Shown: one piece after another, positions 34,972 through 42,637 of the stretch
Position numbering within the stretch: position 1 is the first letter of the stretch
How the letters are laid out: every line of letters starts with the position of its first letter
From: CAYLQA01 sp964385695
GTDB lineage: Bacteria; Desulfobacterota; Desulfobulbia; Desulfobulbales; Desulfurivibrionaceae
Reading direction: 5' to 3'
Assembly: GCA_964385695.1 (NCBI GenBank)
Contig: CAYLQA010000024.1
Coordinates: 1 to 54,743 of the forward strand
DNA: 54,743 bases
Notes under the pieces: model-generated
What the model saw: the letters and a program-made list of their open reading frames with translations, nothing else
The model's database searches: none
Told to the model about the DNA's origin: nothing
Translations under genes and position numbers: made by a program

Positions 34972-35738
34972 AGAAGGGGAGTCGTATATTCTTTAGGGAC
35001 AAAGATTGCGTCAAGCCTGTTCCTGAGCGCGCTTTCGTCAAGATCCGTTGTCATGGCCCCATGTTGGACCAGGGATATCTTTTGGGTCTCTTCCGAGACA
35101 ACTATAATCACCGCATCGGTCTCTTCGGACAATCCGATTGCCGCACGGTGCCGAGTGCCGAGTTGCTTACTGATAAAGGGGTTACGTGTCAGCGGCAAGA
35201 GTGAACCAGCCGATAAAATGCGATCCTTGCGAATTACCGCCGCACCGTCATGCAGTGGCGAAGATGTTTGAAAAATGCTGACCAGCAGATCCTTGCTTAC
35301 CTTGGCATCAAGGGTATGGCCGGATTCGATGAAATCCTTGAGCCCGGTTTCCCGCTCAATCACGATGAGGCCGCCGATCTTCTGGTGGGCCATGACCTTT
35401 GAGGCCCTAACCAGCTCAACCAGGGCATGGACCGTATCCTCATACGGTTTGGAAAACGGGGTCTGGCCGACCTGGGTCAGGGCACGGCGGATATCACGTT
35501 GGAAGATGATGATAATGATGAGGAAGATGGAGCTTAAAAAGGTGCCCAGCAGCCAGTAAAGGGTCATGAACTCCAGTTCGCGGGCCCCGAAATAGACAAC
35601 GATGAGAACAACAATACCTGCCAGCATTTGTACGGCGCGGGTACCGCGGATGAGCAGCATGAGGCGATAGATGATAAAGGAGACGATCAAAATATCGCAG
35701 ACATCCTGCCATCTGATGGACTGTAAAATCTCAAGCAT
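34944..35738 (-). CDS. cdaA: Diadenylate cyclase CdaA
   Basis: CdaA condenses two ATP into cyclic di-AMP. The 264-residue protein has three N-terminal membrane helices (about 12-80) and a DAC domain with the catalytic DGA motif in SPLHDGAAVI and the RHR motif in GTRHRAAIGLSE. The start at 35738 (MLEILQSIRWQD) fits the family; upstream in-frame codons to 35801 do not. With cdaR and glmM downstream it forms the canonical essential cda operon. c-di-AMP typically controls potassium and osmolyte transport. Confidence 0.93.
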   Translation of the reverse strand: MLEILQSIRWQDVCDILIVSFIIYRLMLLIRGTRAVQMLAGIVVLIVVYFGARELEFMTLYWLLGTFLSSIFLIIIIIFQRDIRRALTQVGQTPFSKPYEDTVHALVELVRASKVMAHQKIGGLIVIERETGLKDFIESGHTLDAKVSKDLLVSIFQTSSPLHDGAAVIRKDRILSAGSLLPLTRNPFISKQLGTRHRAAIGLSEETDAVIIVVSEETQKISLVQHGAMTTDLDESALRNRLDAIFVPKEYTTPLLWKSWLNRS

Positions 35739-35898
35739 AAATGAAAAAAACCTTGGACATGGAGAGGCTCGCCGAACAACGGAAAATCTTTGAAAAAACA
35801 ACGAATAACCTAATTCTTATAAAGTAAACGAAAAATGCATGCCGAAGCAAGAGTATTCAGCTGATTTTTTTATAAAAATTAAGATTTTTTGTAAAAAA

Positions 35899-35927
35899 TG
35901 AATATCGGCTGCCAATGGTCCTGTCAA
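35899..35927 (-). promoter_or_regulatory. Candidate promoter of the cdaA operon
   Basis: On the minus strand TTGACA (35922-35927) is followed after 17 bases by TATTCA (35899-35904), a weak -10. It is about 160 bases before cdaA. The rest of the 435-base cdaA-rpsT gap holds AT-rich runs and the rpsT promoter and leader described separately, and I see no further gene in it. Confidence 0.35.
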
Positions 35928-35990
35928 ACCGACAGCATTTCTGTGTCAAAAAAAGTGAAAAATCAATCCAATTTGACATGAAGTTGATGC

Positions 35991-36019
35991 TTGACAGGCC
36001 AAGACAAGTTTATTATGAT
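35991..36019 (+). promoter_or_regulatory. Strong sigma-70-type promoter of rpsT
   Basis: TTGACA (35991-35996), a 17-base spacer and TATGAT (36014-36019) form a near-consensus promoter. Transcription would start near 36026, leaving a leader of about 150 bases before rpsT. Confidence 0.75.
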
Positions 36020-36025
36020 CCCAAA

Positions 36026-36173
36026 GTTTTCCACCCCATCGTCGTGTGACTTAATCACACCACTATATGGGACGTGAATTTAATACCGTAATCCAAAGCA
36101 TCTATTCGGGTTGCGGTTTTTTACTTGTTTTTGCGACAAACATAAGCATTAAAAAAGCAATAGGAGCATAACG
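36026..36173 (+). promoter_or_regulatory. Structured rpsT leader with terminator-like hairpin
   Basis: The predicted 5' leader contains GTGTGA-N5-TCACAC (36044-36060) and then CCGTAATCC/GGGTTGCGG (36086-36094 and 36108-36116, with three G-U pairs) followed by six T residues. The second hairpin could terminate transcription before rpsT and so act as an attenuator. AGGAG lies before the UUG start. Confidence 0.5.
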
Positions 36174-36449
36174 TTGGCTAACCATAAGTCCGCAGAAAAA
36201 AGAAATCGTCAGAACCAGGTCCGCAGAATGCGCAACAAGTCCAACCGGACTCGCATGAAATCCGTTATCAAGAAAATTGAGCTGGCCATGGACCAACAGT
36301 CTGCAGAGGGCGCCCAGGAGGCACTCAAGGCAGCGATCCCCGTTATTCAGAGAACTGCGGTTAAAGGTGCTATTCACCGGAAGAACGCTTCCCGCAAGGT
36401 TTCACGTCTGACCAGACGGGTTAACGCCTTTATCAGCAGCATGCAGTAG
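36174..36449 (+). CDS. rpsT: 30S ribosomal protein S20
   Basis: A 91-residue basic ribosomal protein starting ANHKSAEKRNRQNQVRRMRN, the S20 signature, and ending RVNAFISSMQ. The start codon is TTG at 36174, with AGGAG 8 bases upstream; there is no in-frame ATG or GTG that would preserve the conserved N-terminus. Escherichia coli rpsT also starts with UUG, which is important for its autogenous control. It has its own strong promoter and is followed by a structured region and a terminator before trpE. Confidence 0.97.
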   Translation: MANHKSAEKRNRQNQVRRMRNKSNRTRMKSVIKKIELAMDQQSAEGAQEALKAAIPVIQRTAVKGAIHRKNASRKVSRLTRRVNAFISSMQ

Positions 36450-36601
36450 AGCGGGCAACCGGACTCGGTTGTACCAGCCAATTCGAGGGGAGCAGTGGCA
36501 CTGCCATCCGTAACAGAGGTTGTACCACTAGCGGGCAAAAAGTGTGATTCTGCCCCAACATCATTTCTGCCCCCCTTTGTGTTGGAAGTAAAACGATTAT
36601 T
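36450..36601 (+). other. Structured spacer between rpsT and trpE
   Basis: Several short hairpins are packed here: CAACCG-GACT-CGGTTG (36456-36471), GCAGT-GGC-ACTGC (36492-36504) and GGGCA/TGCCC (36533-36555). Two words occur twice, GCGGGCAA (36451 and 36531) and GGTTGTACCA (36467 and 36518), so alternative pairings are possible. No Trp-rich leader peptide was found. Confidence 0.45.
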
Positions 36602-36638
36602 AAAGCCATGGGACGTAACTCGTCACATGGCTTTTTTT
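36602..36638 (+). terminator. Terminator of rpsT or attenuator of trpE
   Basis: AAAGCCATG pairs with CATGGCTTT around GGACGTAACTCGTCA, which adds an inner GACG/CGTC stem, and seven T residues follow. It ends only about 20 bases before the trpE start, so any transcript into trpE must start or read through here. Confidence 0.85.
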
Positions 36639-36658
36639 ATTTGAGCTAAGGAATCTCC

Positions 36659-38158
36659 ATGTATCGTCCTGCCGAAGATGAATTTATAGCCCTGGCCACC
36701 AGGGCCGGCCTGATCCCGGTCTACCGGGAGACCGTGGCCGATCTTGACACACCGCTGACCATCTTTGCCAAGGTGGCCGGCGACGAGTCCCATGCCTTTT
36801 TATTTGAAAGCCTTGAGGGAGGGGAGAAGTGGGGGCGCTACTCCTTTATCGGCCTTGACCCCATTGTCACCTTTGAAAGCCGGGGCGAAGAGATCATCAT
36901 TGATCAGGACGGCGAAAGCACAAAGCAGAGCGGTGATCCGCTCGTCATCCTCAAAGAGCTGCTGGAAAGTTTTCAGGCCTGTAAATCCGGTACCGACTGC
37001 GACCCGGAATTGCTCCCGCGATTTTTCGGTGGGGCAGTCGGATTTTTGGGTTACGACATGGTGCGTTTCATGGAACGGATGCCGGTGGTTAATGAACCGC
37101 TGGATACCTTTCCGGACAGTGCCTTTATGGTGCCCCGTATCGTATTGATTTACGACAACCTCAAGCAGATGCTTACCGTTGTCAATCTGGTTCAGACCGG
37201 CAAAAGTGATGATGCCGAGGCGCTCTACACAAAAGCCCTGGCTGAAATTGACGAGATTGTCGCCCGCCTGAAAAGGCCGGTGCCTGATGATTATGTGGGA
37301 ACAACAAACGCTAAAAATGAGTCCCATGATTTCACCTCCAATATGAGTGAGGAGGCCTTCCATGAGATGGTGCGCCAGGCCAAGGAGTATGTCCTGGCAG
37401 GCGATATTATCCAGGTCGTGCTCTCCCAGCGTTTTCACAGCAAGACCCAACTGCCGCCCTTCAAGCTTTACCGGGCGCTGAGGCATATCAATCCCAGTCC
37501 CTATCTTTTTTACATCAAGCTCGGCGACCTGGTGCAGATCGGCTCTTCGCCTGAGATTCTGGTCCGCCTTGAGCAGGGCAATATAGAGCTTCGTCCCATT
37601 GCCGGTACCCGTAAACGGGGCAAGACCAAGGATGAGGATCTGGCCCTGGAACAGGAACTCCTGGCCGATCCCAAGGAGCGGGCCGAACATCTTATGCTGG
37701 TGGATCTCGGTCGTAACGATGTGGGGCGGGTGGCCCAGTACGGTTCGGTGGAGGTACAGGATCTCATGGTGGTTGAGCGTTACAGCCATGTAATGCATAT
37801 TGTCTCCGGAGTGAACGGCAAGCTTGATCCGGCCAAGGATCAGTTTGATGTGCTCAAGGCCTGTTTCCCGGCAGGAACGGTGAGCGGCGCTCCCAAGATT
37901 CGGGCCATGGAGATAATCGAAGAGCTTGAGCCTGAGCGCAGGGGCCCTTATGCCGGGGCCGTCGGCTACTTCGGCTTTTCCGGCAATATGGATTTTTGTA
38001 TCACCATCCGCACCTTTGTCATGAAGGGTGATGACCTTTGGGTCCAGGCCGGGGCCGGTATCGTGGCTGACTCGGTGCCGGAGAATGAATACGAAGAGAC
38101 GATTAATAAATCCATGGGCCTGAGACGGGCTGTGGAGCTTGCGGAAAAAGAATTTTAA
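36659..38158 (+). CDS. trpE: Anthranilate synthase component I
   Basis: TrpE converts chorismate to anthranilate with ammonia from TrpG. The 499-residue protein has the feedback-binding stretch FLFESLEGGEKWGRYSFIG near residue 42 (LLES-type motif) and the chorismate-binding domain with SQRFHSKT, PYLFYIKLGD, PIAGTRKRG and FPAGTVSGAPKIRAMEIIEE. AAGGAA precedes the ATG. Its stop codon is the first part of a long palindrome that separates it from trpG by 153 bases. Confidence 0.97.
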   Translation: MYRPAEDEFIALATRAGLIPVYRETVADLDTPLTIFAKVAGDESHAFLFESLEGGEKWGRYSFIGLDPIVTFESRGEEIIIDQDGESTKQSGDPLVILKELLESFQACKSGTDCDPELLPRFFGGAVGFLGYDMVRFMERMPVVNEPLDTFPDSAFMVPRIVLIYDNLKQMLTVVNLVQTGKSDDAEALYTKALAEIDEIVARLKRPVPDDYVGTTNAKNESHDFTSNMSEEAFHEMVRQAKEYVLAGDIIQVVLSQRFHSKTQLPPFKLYRALRHINPSPYLFYIKLGDLVQIGSSPEILVRLEQGNIELRPIAGTRKRGKTKDEDLALEQELLADPKERAEHLMLVDLGRNDVGRVAQYGSVEVQDLMVVERYSHVMHIVSGVNGKLDPAKDQFDVLKACFPAGTVSGAPKIRAMEIIEELEPERRGPYAGAVGYFGFSGNMDFCITIRTFVMKGDDLWVQAGAGIVADSVPENEYEETINKSMGLRRAVELAEKEF

Positions 38159-38260
38159 CTCTTCAGCTACACCCCATCTGCGGGCGATCAGGCTGACCAG
38201 CATACTGATGTATTGCTGACCATCCTGCCTGCCCACATCTGAGGCACACCTGAAGAGTTA
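38156..38260. repeat. Long palindrome TRP-1 after trpE
   Basis: A 105-base imperfect inverted repeat. The outer 11 bases are perfect (TAACTCTTCAG / CTGAAGAGTTA) and include the trpE stop codon; pairing continues inward with mismatches to a CATAC-TGATG-TATTG centre. Its right arm, CCCACATCTGAGGCACACCT, matches the right arm of the element after trpD in all but a few bases, so the two are members of one repeat family. Confidence 0.8.
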
Positions 38261-38311
38261 GAAAAAATTAATGTGGGAAAGGAGTTTTTGTCTTCGGGCG
38301 GGAAATAGAAC

Positions 38312-38923
38312 ATGCTAGTTATAATAGATAATTACGATTCATTTACCTATAACATTGTCCAGACCTTGGGCGGCTTGGGGGCTCAGATGCAGATCTTCCG
38401 CAATGACCAAGTGGATGTTTCCTATATTGCGGGCCTGAATCCTGACCGTCTGCTTATTTCACCCGGTCCCTGTAGCCCGGTCCAGGCAGGGATTTCCATT
38501 GAGGCGATTCGTTACTTCAGCGATAAAATTCCGGTCCTCGGCGTTTGCCTTGGTCATCAGTCCATGGGAGAGGCATTTGGCGGTAGGACGATCCGAGCCA
38601 GCAGATTAATGCATGGCAAGACCAGCCCCATCAATCATGACGGTTTCGGCGTTTTTACCGCGCTGCCCGATCCTTTTGATGCCATGCGCTATCATTCTCT
38701 CATTGTCGATGAGGCGGATTTGCCGGATTGCCTGATGGTGACGGCCAAGACCGACCAAGGCGAACTCATGGGTATCCGTCATAAGGAATTGCCCGTGGAG
38801 GGGGTTCAATTTCACCCCGAGTCCATCATGACGCCCGACGGCGTGACGCTTCTGAAAAATTTTATAGATCCGGCATATCCGGAGATTCTTGCAAAGCAGC
38901 GGAAGGAGATGAAAAATGATTAA
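38312..38923 (+). CDS. trpG: Anthranilate synthase component II (glutamine amidotransferase)
   Basis: A 203-residue class I amidotransferase that feeds ammonia to TrpE. It begins MLVIIDNYDSFTYNIVQTLG, has the oxyanion strand LLISPGPCSP, the nucleophile cysteine in GVCLGHQSMGEAFGG and the His-Glu pair in GVQFHPESIMTPDG. It could also serve p-aminobenzoate synthesis (PabA-like), as in many bacteria. Its 3' end overlaps the trpD start by 8 bases. Confidence 0.95.
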   Translation: MLVIIDNYDSFTYNIVQTLGGLGAQMQIFRNDQVDVSYIAGLNPDRLLISPGPCSPVQAGISIEAIRYFSDKIPVLGVCLGHQSMGEAFGGRTIRASRLMHGKTSPINHDGFGVFTALPDPFDAMRYHSLIVDEADLPDCLMVTAKTDQGELMGIRHKELPVEGVQFHPESIMTPDGVTLLKNFIDPAYPEILAKQRKEMKND

Positions 38924-39932
38924 AGAGGCCATCGGTAAGGTGGTTGAGGGTACAGACCTCACCGTACAGGAAATGGTTGGCGTCATGGATGAGGTGATGA
39001 GCGGTAATGCCACGCCGGCTCAGATTGGCGCCTTTATCACCGCCCTGCGTCTCAAAGGCGAGACCGTGGATGAGATTACCGGCGCTGCCCGGGTTATGCG
39101 GGAAAAGGCCACCCGTGTTGTTGCTGATTTTGATGGTGAGATCCTGGTGGACACCTGCGGAACCGGTGGAGATGCCTCCGGCACCTTCAATGTTTCTACT
39201 ACCGCCGCCTTTGTCGTGGCCGGTGCCGGTATCCCGGTGGCAAAGCATGGTAACCGTTCCATTTCCAGCACCTGCGGCAGTGCCGACGTGCTGGAAGCCC
39301 TGGGCGTTGATTTGAGCCTTTCGGCCGAAGATATCAGCCGGGCCATCAAGGAGGTGGGCATCGGTTTTATGTTTGCTCCGGCTTTGCATGGGGCGATGAA
39401 ACATGCTATCGGACCACGCCAGGAAATCGGTATCCGCACCATCTTCAATATTCTTGGTCCTCTGACCAACCCGGCCGGGGCTAATGTCCAGGTCATGGGT
39501 GTCTTCACCCCGGCTCTTACCGAGGTTTTAGCGGCTGTTCTCGGCAAGCTCGGTGCAAAGCGAGCCTTGGTGGTTTGTGGCGAGGGGAACCTTGATGAGA
39601 TCACTGTAACCGGTTCCACCCGGGTCTCTGATTTTCAGGATGGTAAGGTCACTACCTATTCAGTTCATCCCGAGGAGATGGGGCTGGCAACGGCAACCCT
39701 TGCCGATATCAAAGGGGAAGAGACCGCAGAAGGAGCGGCCGCGCATCTGCGCCAGGTTCTGGGCGGGGAGAAGAGCGCCTGCCTGGATATGGTGCTGATG
39801 AATGCAGGTGCTGCCCTTATGTCTGCCGGCAAGGCTGATGATTTTAAAGGCGGTGTGGAGCTGGCCCGCAAGGTGGTTGCCAGTGGTGCAGCGCTGGCCA
39901 AGGTTGATGCCCTGGTCAATTTTTGTAAATAA
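38916..39932 (+). CDS. trpD: Anthranilate phosphoribosyltransferase
   Basis: TrpD transfers phosphoribose from PRPP to anthranilate. The 338-residue protein has the PRPP-binding DTCGTGGDASGTFNVSTT, the anthranilate-site KHGNRSISSTCGSADVLE and the metal-binding GNLDEIT region. Translation is coupled to trpG by overlap. A second long palindrome fills the gap to trpC. Confidence 0.97.
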   Translation: MIKEAIGKVVEGTDLTVQEMVGVMDEVMSGNATPAQIGAFITALRLKGETVDEITGAARVMREKATRVVADFDGEILVDTCGTGGDASGTFNVSTTAAFVVAGAGIPVAKHGNRSISSTCGSADVLEALGVDLSLSAEDISRAIKEVGIGFMFAPALHGAMKHAIGPRQEIGIRTIFNILGPLTNPAGANVQVMGVFTPALTEVLAAVLGKLGAKRALVVCGEGNLDEITVTGSTRVSDFQDGKVTTYSVHPEEMGLATATLADIKGEETAEGAAAHLRQVLGGEKSACLDMVLMNAGAALMSAGKADDFKGGVELARKVVASGAALAKVDALVNFCK

Positions 39933-39933
39933 A

Positions 39934-40056
39934 GAACCACTCAGCTGCACCCCACCTGTGAACGCTTTGATTGTCTGGCACTTGTGCCCTTTAGGGTATA
40001 CCGAGGTATAGTCAGCCGATCCAATCGCCCACATCTGGGGCACATCTGAGTAGTTC
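39934..40056. repeat. Long palindrome TRP-2 after trpD
   Basis: A 123-base imperfect inverted repeat: outer arms GAACCACTCAGCTGCACCCC and its partner at 40030-40056 pair in about 21 of 27 positions, and the centre holds GGTATACC-GA-GGTATA. Its right arm CCCACATCTGGGGCACATCT and left arm are near-identical to those of TRP-1 (38156-38260). It starts just after the trpD stop. Confidence 0.78.
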
Positions 40057-40079
40057 AGGAAGATACTAAATAGAAAAAG

Positions 40080-40844
40080 ATGATTCTCGATAAGATTGTT
40101 GCCCATAAAAAGAATGAGGTGAAGGACCTGCTGGCCCGCGGTATCATGCCGCCACAGACAGAGGTTGCTCCGCCCCGTGGATTTCGCCAGGCTTTGCTTG
40201 ATTTTGCTGGGGTCTCCATCATTGCCGAGGCCAAGAAGGCCTCTCCCTCAAAAGGGGTTATTCAGCCGGATTTTGATCCGGTTGCCATTGCCAAGCAGTA
40301 CAAGGCCGGCGGGGCCCAGTGTATGTCCGTACTCACCGATGAACAGTTTTTCCAGGGCTCACTCTCCTATCTGCTTGCAGTGCGCGAGGCCGTGGACCTG
40401 CCGGTCATCAGAAAGGATTTTCTCATCCATGAGGAGCAGATCAAGGAGGCCCGGGTTTATGGCGCCGATGCCATCCTTTTGATCGTTGCCATTCTCGATA
40501 AGGTCCAGCTCAAGGATTACCAGGATATGGCCCATGGACTTGGCATGGATGTCCTGGTTGAGGTTCATGACGAACAGGAGGCGGAGATGGCCTTGGAGGC
40601 TGGGACCAGGCTGCTTGGCGTCAACAATCGAGACCTCAGGGATTTTTCCATGGATCTCAATACCACCTTCCGTATCAAGGAGATGGTGCCCGATGACGTT
40701 CCCTTGGTGAGTGAGTCAGGCATTAAGGGCTATGACGAGATTGAGCGTCTTGCCGAACAGAATGTGGCTGCCGCGCTGATCGGTGAATCTCTGATGCGGG
40801 CTGATGATCCGGTCAAGGCATTACGCGCTTTCTTCGGGGAATAA
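40080..40844 (+). CDS. trpC: Indole-3-glycerol phosphate synthase
   Basis: A 254-residue TIM-barrel enzyme that closes the indole ring. Catalytic lysines are visible in IIAEAKKASPSKGVI and VIRKDFLIHEEQI, the glutamate in VEVHDEQEAE, LLGVNNRDL, and the phosphate-binding VSESGIKG. It is a monofunctional enzyme, separate from TrpF, and is followed by trpF after one base. Confidence 0.97.
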   Translation: MILDKIVAHKKNEVKDLLARGIMPPQTEVAPPRGFRQALLDFAGVSIIAEAKKASPSKGVIQPDFDPVAIAKQYKAGGAQCMSVLTDEQFFQGSLSYLLAVREAVDLPVIRKDFLIHEEQIKEARVYGADAILLIVAILDKVQLKDYQDMAHGLGMDVLVEVHDEQEAEMALEAGTRLLGVNNRDLRDFSMDLNTTFRIKEMVPDDVPLVSESGIKGYDEIERLAEQNVAAALIGESLMRADDPVKALRAFFGE

Positions 40845-40845
40845 A

Positions 40846-41481
40846 ATGAGCCGGACACGTATCAAAATATGCGGCATGCGAGAGCCGGGCGAGGTTGCCC
40901 AGATTGTTGCGGCCGGGGTGGATGCCGTGGGCTTTATTTTTGCTAAAAAAAGTCCGCGCTATATCGAGCCGGAGCAGGCCAAGGCAGTGATCAAAACCCT
41001 GCCGCCCTTTGTGGATGCGGTGGGCGTTTTTGTTGATGAAGAGCTTGAGGCCGCGCAGGAAATTTCCCAGTACTGCGGCTTGAGCGTGGTGCAACTCCAT
41101 GGCAATGAGCCCCCTGATTATTGCAGGGAGATGACCTGCCGGGTCATGAAGGCATTCCGTGTCGGCGTCCACAGTGTTGCTCAGGATTTGGCCCCGTATG
41201 CCGGTGTGACCTCTGGTTTTTTGCTTGATACCTACCAGGAAAAAATGGCTGGTGGCACCGGTGAAACCTTTGATTGGTCATTGATTGAAAAGGTGCAACC
41301 GCCAGGGCCCATTGTGTTGGCCGGTGGGCTTCACCCCGAGAATGTCGGCGAGGCGGTCAGAAGAGTCAGACCCCATGCGGTGGATCTCAACTCCGGTGTC
41401 GAGATTGAGCCTGGGCGCAAGGATCTTGAAAAAGTCCGCGCAGCCGTGGCTCAGATCAAAGCCGCTGACGACACTGCCTGA
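40846..41481 (+). CDS. trpF: Phosphoribosylanthranilate isomerase
   Basis: A 211-residue TIM-barrel isomerase with the general-base cysteine in RIKICGMREP, the general-acid aspartate in FLLDTYQEKMAGGTGETFDW, and phosphate loops VLAGGLHPENV and VDLNSGVEIEPGRKD. The ATG at 40846 directly follows the trpC stop. trpB and trpA, which normally follow, are absent; a terminator comes next. Confidence 0.96.
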   Translation: MSRTRIKICGMREPGEVAQIVAAGVDAVGFIFAKKSPRYIEPEQAKAVIKTLPPFVDAVGVFVDEELEAAQEISQYCGLSVVQLHGNEPPDYCREMTCRVMKAFRVGVHSVAQDLAPYAGVTSGFLLDTYQEKMAGGTGETFDWSLIEKVQPPGPIVLAGGLHPENVGEAVRRVRPHAVDLNSGVEIEPGRKDLEKVRAAVAQIKAADDTA

Positions 41482-41512
41482 AAAATATCTTCAATATAGA
41501 GTAGGAAAAGAG

Positions 41513-41545
41513 AAGGCCCTGGCGCACAGCCATGGGCCTTTTTTC
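41513..41545 (+). terminator. Terminator closing the trp operon
   Basis: AAGGCCC-TGGC pairs with GCCA-T-GGGCCTT around GCACA, with one bulged base, and ends in six T residues. It lies 31 bases after trpF. Confidence 0.88.
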
Positions 41546-41616
41546 TTGCCTCATCCATGTTTTGTCCTCTGTGTAGTTACGCTGACCGGAAAGCATGACA
41601 ACGGGACTCCATTACT

Positions 41617-41646
41617 TTGACAAACAACAATGCATATTAATACAAT
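41617..41646 (+). promoter_or_regulatory. Candidate sigma-70 promoter of the superoxide reductase genes
   Basis: TTGACA (41617-41622), an 18-base spacer and TACAAT (41641-41646) form a good promoter. It leaves a leader of about 155 bases before the superoxide reductase start. The rest of the 328-base trpF to superoxide reductase gap shows no gene and no recognisable PerR- or OxyR-type box. Confidence 0.6.
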
Positions 41647-41809
41647 AAGGCTTGCCTGTCGTTTTGATTGAGCGTGGATTGTTTGGTGATCTTGCCCTTT
41701 AATGGCATGACGCACCGTGTCGCCAAAGTGCAAAGGGCAGCGTTTGGCAGCATCTAGGTATGGGGTATCTCACTCCGTTGAAAAAAGACCACATGAAAGG
41801 AGGGACAGA

Positions 41810-42202
41810 ATGAACATTGGAGATCTCTATAAAAGCGCAGATTGGAAAATTGAAAAGCATGTGCCGGTCATCGAGTGTCCGGCAACGGTTTCGGAAGATG
41901 AGATGTTTGAGGTAAAAGTCTCTCTGGGTAAGGAAGTAGCACACCCCAATACCACCGAGCATCATATTCGCTGGATACAACTTTTTTTCAAGCCCGATGA
42001 TGACAAGTTCAGTTACCAGGTTGGAAATTTTGAATTTACCGCCCACGGTGAATCAGTTGAGGGGCCGAATAGTGGTCCTGTCTATACCAATCACACCATC
42101 CGGGCAGAAATGAAAATTAATAAGGCCGGTGTGCTTTGCGCGACCGCGCTTTGCAATATCCATGGACTTTGGCAGAGCACGCAAGAGATAAAAATAGGAT
42201 GA
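41810..42202 (+). CDS. Class II superoxide reductase (neelaredoxin type)
   Basis: A 130-residue enzyme that reduces superoxide to hydrogen peroxide without making oxygen, a trait of anaerobes. All iron ligands are present: His17 in EKHVP (with the conserved Glu15-Lys16 pair), His45 and His51 in HPNTTEHH, and Cys115 with His118 in CNIHG. The N-terminal desulforedoxin domain of class I desulfoferrodoxins is absent, so it is a one-iron type. The ATG at 41810 follows AAGGAGG. A GIY-YIG-like gene follows 15 bases downstream. Confidence 0.95.
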   Translation: MNIGDLYKSADWKIEKHVPVIECPATVSEDEMFEVKVSLGKEVAHPNTTEHHIRWIQLFFKPDDDKFSYQVGNFEFTAHGESVEGPNSGPVYTNHTIRAEMKINKAGVLCATALCNIHGLWQSTQEIKIG

Positions 42203-42217
42203 GTGCAGGAGGATATC

Positions 42218-42553
42218 ATGCCGAAATTAGCAGACGTCGTCTTCAGTGGGGAGAGTGGACAGGAATACGATTTTAAAGTGTTTCCGTTTGATACGGATTT
42301 AAAGGAGTTTGCCGGGGTGTATATGGTCACCCTGCGACATCAAGTCTCTGCCGGAACGCGGCTCGGCCATAAGGTTTTGTATGTTGGAGAGGCCGATGAT
42401 TTATCCCAGGTATTAAAAGAGCACGATAAGCAGGATTGCTTCAAAGAAAATGAGGCGAATTGTATTTGCATTCACCACGAAGAGGACGGGCAGGAGAGAA
42501 TGAAAAAGGCCCAGGATCTTCTTAAAGGCCAGAACCCAACCTGCAATGCATAG
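42218..42553 (+). CDS. Small protein with a degenerate GIY-YIG-like fold
   Basis: A 111-residue cytosolic protein. The middle resembles a GIY-YIG nuclease: GVYMVTL, then KVLYVGEADDLSQVLKEHDK, and a closing LLKGQNPTCN that mirrors the family's LI..P..N ending. The catalytic arginine position after the YVG strand reads Gln/Val and the metal-binding glutamate is not obvious, so nuclease activity is doubtful. AGGAGG lies before the ATG at 42218. Its position between two superoxide-defence genes suggests a role in oxygen stress, by inference only. Confidence 0.6.
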   Translation: MPKLADVVFSGESGQEYDFKVFPFDTDLKEFAGVYMVTLRHQVSAGTRLGHKVLYVGEADDLSQVLKEHDKQDCFKENEANCICIHHEEDGQERMKKAQDLLKGQNPTCNA

Positions 42554-42637
42554 TTCCGCTATGACAGCTAATAGCCAGGGGAATATCTACGTTGAACTTA
42601 GGCAGACAGATAAATAATCAGACTGACAAGAAATAAA

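Noticed and set aside
36044..36060. CRP/FNR-type operator GTGTGA-N5-TCACAC before rpsT
   Set aside because: The spacer is one base short of the CRP pattern and the site lies downstream of the predicted start, so a leader hairpin is more likely.
36450..36601. T-box riboswitch, suggested by GGTTGTACCA before a terminator and trpE
   Set aside because: The tRNA-pairing bulge needs TGGN, and here it reads TTGT. I also see no specifier loop or AG-bulge region.
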